Assembly: GCA_025353585.1 (NCBI GenBank)
Contig: JANXOM010000160.1
Span: forward strand, 1-64,000
Length of the DNA: 64,000 bases
Direction: 5' to 3'
From: Deltaproteobacteria bacterium
Lineage (GTDB): Bacteria; Myxococcota_A; Polyangia; Haliangiales; Haliangiaceae
The first letter of the stretch is position 1. Every line of letters begins with the position of its first letter. This document shows positions 38,566 to 47,019 of this stretch, in pieces. The notes below the pieces were generated by a model. The model was not told the origin of the DNA and did not search any database. It worked only from the letters and a program-made list of their open reading frames with translations. Made by a program: the position numbers and the translations under genes.

Positions 38566-41241
38566 CTACCACCGCCACTCGACGCCCGCGCTCGCCGCGT
38601 GCTCGTCCGCGTGTCCGCCGGTGCCGAACAAGAGCGCGCCGTCGTAGCGCAGGTAGCCGGTGAGGTGTCCCGTGAAGACGTGGCGCAGCGCGACGCCGAG
38701 CGCCGGCCCGGCCTCGACGCCCGCCGCATCGGACACGTGCAGGCCGAGGCCCGCCTCGACGCCGGTCCGCTCCCGCCACCACGTCAGCGTCCCGAGCAGG
38801 CGCTCCTGCGCGTGGAGGCCGTCGACGAGCCAGAGCGACGCGGCGGCGCCCCAGCGGAGGTGGTCGTGCGCGCGGTACGTGCCGCCGAGATCGAGGCTCG
38901 CCGTGAACGCGACGAACGCGCGCGGGTCGCGGGAGAGGGTCGCGCCGCCGCCGAGCGCGAGCCCGTAGCGATGGCGCATGCCGGGCGTGGCCGGGCCCTC
39001 GGGGCTGGACTGCGCCTCGAAGATGGCGATGTCCTCCGCGGCGTGCTTGGCGCGCACGCTGTCCCCCGCCCCGTCGCCGTTGTCGGCCCCGGCCTCGGGC
39101 GTCGTGGCCTCGGCGTCCTCGCCGCCGAGGCTCGTACCGGCGGGCGGGCTCGCTTGCGCGGTGGAGCTCGGCGAGGCCGGTGGCGTGACCGGCGCGGGCG
39201 CCTTGGACGACGGTGGCTTCTTCGCGGTCGGCGCGGGTGCGCGATCCGGCGCCGGCGCCGCGGGCTGCGCCGGCGCCTGCTGCGGGCTCCCGTTCCGCGC
39301 GTCGTCCCCGTGCTGCTGCTTCTTGCTCTGATCGGTTGGCCGCCCTGGCACCGGCTTCGCGGGGGCCTTCCGGTCCTGCTTGCGCGCGAGGTCGCGCTGC
39401 TCTTCGGCCGTGCTCTCGCCCCTGGTCGCCACGTGCAGCTCGCGCTCGAGCGGCTGCCACTTCATCCCCGCCGGCACGGACACCGGGACGGACACCGTGT
39501 GCTTGACGCCGCCCGCGACGACGACCTCGGCCCCGACCGCGACCATCGAGGTGTACGGGGACACCAGCCCGTAGCGCAGCGCGAACGTGGTCACGGCCGC
39601 CGCGTCCGGCGTGCCGACCAGCATCTCGCCGAGCGTGTCGCGGGCCCAGCGCCGCGCGAGCGGGCCGAGCGTCGTCACCTCCCCGCCGAGCGGCGGCTGC
39701 TTCGTCATCACCGCGATCGCGAACACGTCGCCGCGCGCCCGGCCGTTCGCGACCTTCGCCGCGCCCACCCGCGCGAGCACGAGGCGCGCCTGGCCCGCGC
39801 CGAGGTGCGGCAGCGTCGTCGGCACGACCTCGGCGGCGGCGAGCGCGCCCCAGTTGACGGCGAGCGCCCCTGGCGGCGACGCGAGGTCCGACACGAGGTC
39901 GCGCGCGATGACCGTCGCGTCGTCGTCGGGCGCGACGAAACGCAACGTGCCGCCGGTGTCGCGCGCGATCGCGAGCAAGAGCGCCCGGTTCGGCGCCGGC
40001 CCCACGCCGATGACGTGCACCGGCGTCTTGAGCGCGCGGGCCGCGGCGAGCGCGGCCGCATCGTCCGCGACGAGCCCGGGCGTGACGAGCACGACCGCGC
40101 CGCCGTGGGCGGCCGCGAGCGCGCGCGTGAGATCGAACGCGCCGGGCGACGTCGCCCAGCCGCGATCGAGCTCGCGCCACGCATCGGCCGGGGCCGCGCG
40201 GCGGATGGACACGCTGCCGGTCACGGTGACGCCATCGGCGGGGGTGAGATCGGCGAGGAGCTCGCGCACGAGCGGGCGCTGCATCGCGTCGGCGTCGCCG
40301 TGCGCGGCCGCGGAGCGATCGAGCACGAGCGCGATGTCGAGCGCGGCGCCGCCGGGGGCCCGCGCGCGCGCCGGCGGCGCCGAGACCACGACGGCCGCGT
40401 ACCCGACCGCGCCGTCTTGCTCGGACCAGCCGCTCGCCGCCTGCGTGCCGCGCCACCGGATCAGCGCGTCGCGATCACTGTGGGCATCGGCGAGCGCGTA
40501 GCCGCCGCCGGTCGGCGCGAGCTCGTGCGTCGGGCTCGTGACCCCCTCGACGGCATCGGCGAACGCGATCGCGATCGTCGTGGGCCCGCCTGCGTTCGGC
40601 TTGCCGCCCGGCGTCACGCGTGATGCGTCGGGCGCACGATCCGTATCCGGCGCGTGCCCCGCGCCCGTCGTCGAGCGGCCGCTCGCCGTGCCCGGCACGT
40701 AGCGCGGCGCGACCACCAGCGGCAGCGCGAGCTGCCACGTGCCATCGCCGCGGGGCCGCGCCACCGTGTCGTAGCGCAGCGTGATCTCGACATCGCCGCG
40801 CGCCGGGATCGCGGACACCGTCTGCGTGAAGACATCCGGCCGCTCCTCCTCGAGGAGCGCCGCCCCGACGCCGGCGGTCACCGCGTCCTCGTAGCGCTTC
40901 TGCGCCTCGGCCCGCGGGGCGATCGCGGCGTGGATCGTCCGGGCGCCGCAGGTGATCGCGAGCGCGCTCACGGCGGCGTCCTCGGGCAGCGGGAAGATGT
41001 ACGTGGCCTCGGTGACGTGGTCCGCGTCGTTGTGGAACGTCTGGTGGATCACCACCTCGGCGATCGCGCCGTGGACCGTGACCTCGAGGCGGCTGTCGAG
41101 CATCGGCAGGGCCATGCCGGTCGCGCCGCCCCCGGCGGGCGCGGGTCCGTACATGCCGGCGTGCGCGGGGAGCGGGCTCGACGCGGCGTGCGCGGCGCCT
41201 CCGAGCGCGCACATCAAGAGAGCCAAGGCTGCGCGTCGCAC
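38566..41241 (-). CDS. VIT-VWA domain protein with beta-barrel-like C-terminal domain
   Basis: 891 residues from GTG 41241, chosen because RRAALALLMCALGGAAHA then acts as a signal peptide. VIT domain about 30-170 (LEVTVHGAIAEVVIHQTFHN, YIFPLPEDAAV). VWA-like domain about 280-440 (ALDIALVLDRSAAAHGD); the MIDAS reads DRSAA rather than DxSxS, so metal binding is doubtful. A long Pro/Ala/Lys-rich linker runs from about 590 to 750. The last ~135 residues (MRHRYGLALGGGATLSRDPR to GVEWRW) alternate polar and hydrophobic strands and end in Trp, as outer-membrane barrels do. It may anchor the VIT-VWA part at the outer membrane (inference). Confidence 0.8.
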   Translation of the reverse strand: MRRAALALLMCALGGAAHAASSPLPAHAGMYGPAPAGGGATGMALPMLDSRLEVTVHGAIAEVVIHQTFHNDADHVTEATYIFPLPEDAAVSALAITCGARTIHAAIAPRAEAQKRYEDAVTAGVGAALLEEERPDVFTQTVSAIPARGDVEITLRYDTVARPRGDGTWQLALPLVVAPRYVPGTASGRSTTGAGHAPDTDRAPDASRVTPGGKPNAGGPTTIAIAFADAVEGVTSPTHELAPTGGGYALADAHSDRDALIRWRGTQAASGWSEQDGAVGYAAVVVSAPPARARAPGGAALDIALVLDRSAAAHGDADAMQRPLVRELLADLTPADGVTVTGSVSIRRAAPADAWRELDRGWATSPGAFDLTRALAAAHGGAVVLVTPGLVADDAAALAAARALKTPVHVIGVGPAPNRALLLAIARDTGGTLRFVAPDDDATVIARDLVSDLASPPGALAVNWGALAAAEVVPTTLPHLGAGQARLVLARVGAAKVANGRARGDVFAIAVMTKQPPLGGEVTTLGPLARRWARDTLGEMLVGTPDAAAVTTFALRYGLVSPYTSMVAVGAEVVVAGGVKHTVSVPVSVPAGMKWQPLERELHVATRGESTAEEQRDLARKQDRKAPAKPVPGRPTDQSKKQQHGDDARNGSPQQAPAQPAAPAPDRAPAPTAKKPPSSKAPAPVTPPASPSSTAQASPPAGTSLGGEDAEATTPEAGADNGDGAGDSVRAKHAAEDIAIFEAQSSPEGPATPGMRHRYGLALGGGATLSRDPRAFVAFTASLDLGGTYRAHDHLRWGAAASLWLVDGLHAQERLLGTLTWWRERTGVEAGLGLHVSDAAGVEAGPALGVALRHVFTGHLTGYLRYDGALLFGTGGHADEHAASAGVEWRW

Positions 41242-41248
41242 CGGTGTA

Positions 41249-41254
41249 GTTATA
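41249..41254 (-). promoter_or_regulatory. -10 element for the VIT-VWA gene (near-leaderless)
   Basis: TATAAC on the minus strand ends 7 bases before the GTG at 41241. Transcription would start on or next to the start codon, implying a leaderless mRNA. No good -35 is visible. Confidence 0.35.
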
Positions 41255-41379
41255 CGCGCAGGGCCCCCCCGCGATCTGCGATGCCCGGACACAGCCGCGT
41301 GTCTGCCGGGCCACGACCTCGATAAGTCCGCGCGCCGCCTGTCCTCTTCCTCGGCATCGCGGCTGCACTACAGGCGCGA

Positions 41380-44300
41380 ATGCGTTCTCTCTTTCGCGCG
41401 AGCCTCCTCGCCGTTTTCGCCGCGTGTGGCGGCCCCACGTCGCAGCAGCAGCCTGTCGCCGAGACTGGCGATCTGAAGGTCATGTCCTTCTCGCCCACCG
41501 CGGCGATCGACCAGCCCCAGGCCGTCACGATCAAGTTCGACAGGCCGGTCGTGGACGACCGCGCCATCGGCGGCCCCGCTGATCCGAGCACCATCGCGAT
41601 GACGCCGGCCGTGCCCTGGCAGGGCTACTGGCAGGACCGCCAGACGCTCGTCCTCGAGACCAAGGGCGCGCTCGTGCCGTCGACCCGCTACCACTTCGCG
41701 CTCGCCGGCGACCTCGCCGCGCGCGCCGGGGCGTTCGAGGTCGTGTTCGTCTACCGCCCCCTCGCCGTCCACGGGATCATCGGCTACGCGGACCTGCTGC
41801 CGCTCGTGGGCGACATCGTGATCGGGTTCAACGAGCCGGTCGACGCGGCCGCCGCCGCCGCGCACTGCCGGCTCGAGCCGCTGCTGGGCGCCCCCGTCGC
41901 GCTCGTCGCGCACGCGCCCGGCGCGGCCGGCAGCTCGTCCGTCACGCTCGGGATCGACGGCGCCCTCACCGCGGGCGCGGCGTATCTCCTGACCTGTCGC
42001 GAGCTCGCGGGCGCCGGCGGCGACGCGACGCTCACCTCGCCGTTCTCGACGACCGTCCACGCGCGCCCGGCGTTCGCCGTCACCGGCTTCCAGCCCGCCG
42101 TCGACGCGAAGGCTCCCGTCGCCGCCGACGAGGTCGAGCTGCAGATCACGTTCTCCACCCCGGTCACGGCCGACGCGATGCACGCGGCGATCTCGTCCGT
42201 CCCGGCCATCCCCGGCCTCGGCGACGGCTACCTCCTCGACGACGGCATGACCTACAAGGTCACGGCCGACCTCGACGCGCAGACCACCTACAAGATCCAC
42301 CTCGGATCGCTCGCCGACATCTTCGGCCAGAAGCTCCCCGTGGCCGTCGACCACGTGTTCAAGACCGGCGACGCCAAGCCGCGCCTGTCGCTCGAGCGCG
42401 GCATCTTCGCGCTCGAGGCGAGCGCGAAGGGCTACCCGGTCTGGTCGCGCAACGTCGGCACGTACGACGTCGAGTGCGGCGCGATCCCCAAGAGCAAGCT
42501 CGTGCAGCTCCTGACGTCCGACATGCAGTACGACCCGTGGGGCGGCAACAACGACGACAAGCCGCTCGACTGGGCGAAGCTCCACGTCACGCCCACGAAG
42601 CGCGCGCACAAGATCCCCGAGCGCAACAAGTGGGTGCAGACGCCGCTCGACCTCGGCGGCACGTGCGGCGGCGCCGGCGCCAAGCGCGGCGTGTTCCTGG
42701 CCGAGATCCACTCGAATGACGTCAAGCAGGATGACAACCGCCCGTGGCTGAACCCGCGCCGCAACCGCGTGCTCGCGAACGTCACGGACCTCGGCGTGCT
42801 GATCAAGGTCGGCCCCGCGTCGGGGCTCGTATGGGTGACGTCCTTCGCCACGGGCGCGCCCGTCGGCGGCGCGTCGGTCACGGTCTACACGCCGTCCGGC
42901 AAGGCCGTCTACACGGGCACGACGACGGCCGATGGCCTCCTCACGATCCCGGGCAGCGCCGTGCTGAAGGACAAGCCGAAGCCGGTCGGCGACGCGGCGG
43001 AGGCGGGCAACGACATCGACAACACGTACGAGAACGGCGGCCGCGCGCAGCGGCTGATCGCGGTGGTCGAGAGCGGCGCCGATCTCGCCGTCGTCGACGG
43101 CAACTGGAGCAACGGCATCCAGATCTGGAACTTCGCGGTCGACGAGGCGCCGAGCAACGCGCAGGTGCGCATCCGCGGCTTCATCCAGAGCGACCGCGGC
43201 CTCTACCGCCCGGGCGAGGAGGTCCACTTCAAGGGCCTCGCCCGCGAGATCACCGCGATCCACCCGCCGCGCGTGCCCGCGAAGCAGCCGGTCACCGTCG
43301 AGGTCACCGACAGCCGCGGCCAGTCGGTGATGACGAAGACCACCGCGCTGACGGCGTTCGGCGGCTTCGCGTTCGACCTCCAGCTCGCGCCCGACGCGTC
43401 GCTCGGCGACTACTACGTCAGCGCCACGCTCGGCGCGCAGACGTTCCGCGAGAAGTTCACCGTCGAGGAGTTCCGCCCGGCCGCGTTCGAGCTCTCGATC
43501 AAGGGCGACCAGAAAGCCGGCGCTGTCCCCCGGCCCGGCGACAAGCTGAGCTTTGGCCTCGACGCGAAGTACCTGTTCGGCGCGCCCGTCGCCGGCGCGA
43601 AGGTCGAGTGGAACCTGCGTCGCCGCAAGCACTACGTCTCGTTCCCCGGCTACGACGAGTACACGTTCGCGGCCGACCCGCACGAGTACTGGTGGTCCGA
43701 TCGCCGCGACGAGTACGGCGAGCTCGTCTCCGACGGCAAGGACCAGACGGACGCCACCGGTCACCTCGTCATCGCCGCCAGCGAGCCAACGGCGACGCCG
43801 GATCCCGACGCGCCGCCGGCCGAGCCGGTGCCGACCACGGCGGGCCCGGTGGACTACATCGTGGGCGCGAGCGTCACCGACGCGACGGACCAGACGATCT
43901 CGAAGTCCGTGATGGTCACGGCGCACCGCACGTCGTTCTACCTGGGTGTCCACGCGAGCGAGTACGTCCAGGCGGTGGACATGCCGTTCGGCATCAACCT
44001 CGTGGCGCTCCGCCCCGATGGCACGCGCGCGGCCACGAAGGCGCACCTCCGCTTCACGCGCGTCGAGTGGACGTGCAGCTACACCCAGCACGGCTACCGC
44101 GGCTACTCGCACTGCGACCCGAAGAATCGCGTCGCGATCGAGCGCGACGTCGACATCGCGGCGGCGGGCTCGCACACGGAGCGCGTGGTCCCGACGGCGC
44201 CGGGCGATTACATCGTGCGCATCGAGGCGAAGGACGAGCACGGCAACGCGGTCGCGGCCGAGAGCGAGATCTACGTCATCGGCAAGGGCGAGGCGTTCTG

Positions 44301-47019
44301 GAGCGGCGACGAGGGCGATCGCATGACGATCGTCGCGAGCAAGCCGGTCTACGCGCCCGGCGATGTCGCGAAGCTCGTGCCGATGGCGAACATGGTCGAC
44401 CCGACCGCGCTCGTCACCGTCGAGCGCGACGGCGTGCTGACGGCGCGCGTGACGAAGCTGACGTCGACGAGCGAGGGGCTGACGCTGCCGATCGCGGATG
44501 CGTGGGCGCCGAACGTGTACGCGAGCATCGCGCTCGTGGCCGGGCGGCACGGCCCGCTCGACAAGGACCGGCCCGCGTTCAAGCTCGGCACCGTCGAGCT
44601 GAAGGTCACGTCGACGCACAAGGAGCTCAAGGTCGCCGTCGCGCTCGACCAGGGCACGGTGCGGCCGGGCGATCCGGTCGCGGGCACGATCACCGTCACG
44701 CACGACGGCAAGCCGGTGAAGGCGGAGGTCTCGCTGTCGGCGGCCGATGAAGGCGTGCTGCAGCTCGTCGCGTACGAGACGCCGAACCCGATGAAGACGT
44801 TCTACGCGCCGTTCGGCCTCTCGGTCGAGCCGGCGACGAACTGGAACCGGATCGCGCGCCTCGCAGATCCCACGGCGGGCGATCCGGACCAGGGCGGCGA
44901 CAGCGCGTCGAAGGTCGGGGCCCAGCGCGTGCGCAGCAAGTTCGTGGCGTCGGCGTTCTGGGCGCCCGCCCTCGTCACGAACGAGGTCGGCGTCATTCAC
45001 TTCGCGTTCGCCGCGCCGGACAACCTGTCCGCGTTCCGGCTGATGGCGGTCGCGGCCGACATCGCCGACCAGTTCGGCGCGGGCGAGACACGGCTGACGG
45101 TGAACAAGCCGCTCATGGCGCAGCCGACCCTGCCCCGCTTCCTGCGCACCGGCGATGACACCGAGGTCGGCGTGCTGCTCCACAACACGACGGACACGGC
45201 CGGCGTCGCGACGGTGACGGCGACGGCGGACGGCGCGTCGCTGGCGACGACCCACCAGGACATCGCGCTGCCGGCGCACGGCGAGGCGCGCGTGCGGTTC
45301 GCGGCGACGGCCATCGCGACGGCGGCGGCGGCCACGTTCAAGTTCGATGTCACGATGGGGCGCGAGGCGGACGCCGTCGCGGTGACGCTGCCGATCGAGA
45401 GGCCGCGGCTCGTCGAGACGCGCACGCTCGTCGAGGCGATGCTGCCGGCCGGCCAGACGTGGACGAGCACGCTTGCCCCATCGCCCGGCGTGCTGCGCGA
45501 CGAGAGCAGGCTGACGCTCACGATCGACCGCACGGGCGCCGGCGACCTCGCGCCGAGCCTCAAGGCGCTCGTCGAGTATCCCTACGGCTGCCTCGAGCAG
45601 ACGATGTCGCACATGGTCCCGCTGATCGCGGCGAAGGACCTCGCGGCCTCGCTCGACAGCGGCGCGCTCGATCACACGAAGGCCCAGCACTACATCGACG
45701 TCGGCGTCGCGAAGGTCCTGCGCCACCAGCACGAGGACGGCCAGTTCTCGCTGTGGCCGGACTCGCAGACGTACCCGCACCTGACGGCGTACGCGCTGTG
45801 GGGGCTGACGGTCGCGCAGCAGGGCGGCGTGGCCGTGCCGGCAGCCGTCTTCGACCACGGCCTCGCCGGCCTCACGGAGTACGCGAACAAGCACCTCGGC
45901 GAGGCCAATAACAGCGCGTCGATGGCGATGGCGGCGTACGTGATGGCGCTGCGCGGCAAGCCGGACGCGAACCTCGATGCGCGGCTGTACGCCTCGCGCG
46001 GCACGCTGCCGAAGTGGGGGCAGGCGTTCCTGCTGCGGGCCCTGGCGCTCGCGAAGGCAGACCCGCGGCAGACGGCCGAGCTCGAGAAGCTGCTGCTGCT
46101 GAACCTCGTGCAGACCGACGGCGGGCTCGCGACGGTGCACGAGACGTCGTCGCGCGAGGAGCTCGACATGTACTGGGGCTCCGATGCGCGCTCGACGGCG
46201 CTGACGCTGCTCGCGCTGCTCGAGGTCGATCCGCAGTCGAAGATGATCGAGCCGCTCGCGGCCGGCCTCAAGTCGCAGCGCGGCCGGACGGGCACGTGGC
46301 AATCGACGCAGGAGAACGTGTGGGCGCTCGTGGCGCTGTCGCAGTACGCCAAGCGCGGGGCGGCGGGCGAGACGACGGCGACCATCACCATCGGCGGCGT
46401 GGCGATGCCGGCGCGGGTCATCACGGGCGCGCAGATCGCGACGGTCCAGATCCCGCTGGCGAAGGTCGCGGACGGCGCGGCGGTGGCGGTGGGCGTGACG
46501 AACGGCGCGCATGTCTCGGCGCGCGTGACGGAGGCGCGCGTCGACGTCGGCGCGGGCGAGCACCACGGCTTCACGGTGTTCCGCCGCTACCTCGACGCCA
46601 AGGGCGCGCCGGTCACGACGGCGAAGGCCGGCGACCTCGTCACCATTCGCATCGAGATCGAAGCGGACGAGCAACAGCGCTGGGTGGCGGTGAACGACCC
46701 GATCCCGGCCGGCTTCGAGGCCGTGAACACGAAGCTCGCCGAGAGCGGCGCGGCCGCGGATCCGGCGAAGGGCGTCGGCGACGGGACGGGCAACGCGCGC
46801 GACTGGCGCTCGTACGCCGCGTGGGACTACCAGGAGATGCACGACGACGCGGTCCGCTGGTTCGCGGACTACATGACGAAGGGCTCGCACGTCATCGAGT
46901 ACCAGGCGCGCGCGACGACGGCCGGTACGTTCACGGCGATGCCGACGACCGTCGAGAACATGTATCACCCGGACATCCACGGCCGCAGCGACAAGCGCGT
47001 CGTGACGGTCACGCCGTGA
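41380..47019 (+). CDS. Bacterial alpha-2-macroglobulin, lipoprotein
   Basis: 1879 residues. Lipoprotein signal LLAVFAACGGPTSQQ. N-terminal macroglobulin-like domains, including SDRGLYRPGEEVHFKGLARE (MG-type strand), then the thioester domain with YPYGCLEQTMSHM; the CLEQ thioester (about residue 1404) is intact, so covalent trapping of proteases is expected. The C-terminal receptor-like domain ends in VTVTP. It traps foreign proteases in the periplasm. Its stop overlaps the PBP1C gene by 4 bases, the well-known yfhM-pbpC type pairing for defence plus peptidoglycan repair. Confidence 0.94.
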   Translation: MRSLFRASLLAVFAACGGPTSQQQPVAETGDLKVMSFSPTAAIDQPQAVTIKFDRPVVDDRAIGGPADPSTIAMTPAVPWQGYWQDRQTLVLETKGALVPSTRYHFALAGDLAARAGAFEVVFVYRPLAVHGIIGYADLLPLVGDIVIGFNEPVDAAAAAAHCRLEPLLGAPVALVAHAPGAAGSSSVTLGIDGALTAGAAYLLTCRELAGAGGDATLTSPFSTTVHARPAFAVTGFQPAVDAKAPVAADEVELQITFSTPVTADAMHAAISSVPAIPGLGDGYLLDDGMTYKVTADLDAQTTYKIHLGSLADIFGQKLPVAVDHVFKTGDAKPRLSLERGIFALEASAKGYPVWSRNVGTYDVECGAIPKSKLVQLLTSDMQYDPWGGNNDDKPLDWAKLHVTPTKRAHKIPERNKWVQTPLDLGGTCGGAGAKRGVFLAEIHSNDVKQDDNRPWLNPRRNRVLANVTDLGVLIKVGPASGLVWVTSFATGAPVGGASVTVYTPSGKAVYTGTTTADGLLTIPGSAVLKDKPKPVGDAAEAGNDIDNTYENGGRAQRLIAVVESGADLAVVDGNWSNGIQIWNFAVDEAPSNAQVRIRGFIQSDRGLYRPGEEVHFKGLAREITAIHPPRVPAKQPVTVEVTDSRGQSVMTKTTALTAFGGFAFDLQLAPDASLGDYYVSATLGAQTFREKFTVEEFRPAAFELSIKGDQKAGAVPRPGDKLSFGLDAKYLFGAPVAGAKVEWNLRRRKHYVSFPGYDEYTFAADPHEYWWSDRRDEYGELVSDGKDQTDATGHLVIAASEPTATPDPDAPPAEPVPTTAGPVDYIVGASVTDATDQTISKSVMVTAHRTSFYLGVHASEYVQAVDMPFGINLVALRPDGTRAATKAHLRFTRVEWTCSYTQHGYRGYSHCDPKNRVAIERDVDIAAAGSHTERVVPTAPGDYIVRIEAKDEHGNAVAAESEIYVIGKGEAFWSGDEGDRMTIVASKPVYAPGDVAKLVPMANMVDPTALVTVERDGVLTARVTKLTSTSEGLTLPIADAWAPNVYASIALVAGRHGPLDKDRPAFKLGTVELKVTSTHKELKVAVALDQGTVRPGDPVAGTITVTHDGKPVKAEVSLSAADEGVLQLVAYETPNPMKTFYAPFGLSVEPATNWNRIARLADPTAGDPDQGGDSASKVGAQRVRSKFVASAFWAPALVTNEVGVIHFAFAAPDNLSAFRLMAVAADIADQFGAGETRLTVNKPLMAQPTLPRFLRTGDDTEVGVLLHNTTDTAGVATVTATADGASLATTHQDIALPAHGEARVRFAATAIATAAAATFKFDVTMGREADAVAVTLPIERPRLVETRTLVEAMLPAGQTWTSTLAPSPGVLRDESRLTLTIDRTGAGDLAPSLKALVEYPYGCLEQTMSHMVPLIAAKDLAASLDSGALDHTKAQHYIDVGVAKVLRHQHEDGQFSLWPDSQTYPHLTAYALWGLTVAQQGGVAVPAAVFDHGLAGLTEYANKHLGEANNSASMAMAAYVMALRGKPDANLDARLYASRGTLPKWGQAFLLRALALAKADPRQTAELEKLLLLNLVQTDGGLATVHETSSREELDMYWGSDARSTALTLLALLEVDPQSKMIEPLAAGLKSQRGRTGTWQSTQENVWALVALSQYAKRGAAGETTATITIGGVAMPARVITGAQIATVQIPLAKVADGAAVAVGVTNGAHVSARVTEARVDVGAGEHHGFTVFRRYLDAKGAPVTTAKAGDLVTIRIEIEADEQQRWVAVNDPIPAGFEAVNTKLAESGAAADPAKGVGDGTGNARDWRSYAAWDYQEMHDDAVRWFADYMTKGSHVIEYQARATTAGTFTAMPTTVENMYHPDIHGRSDKRVVTVTP

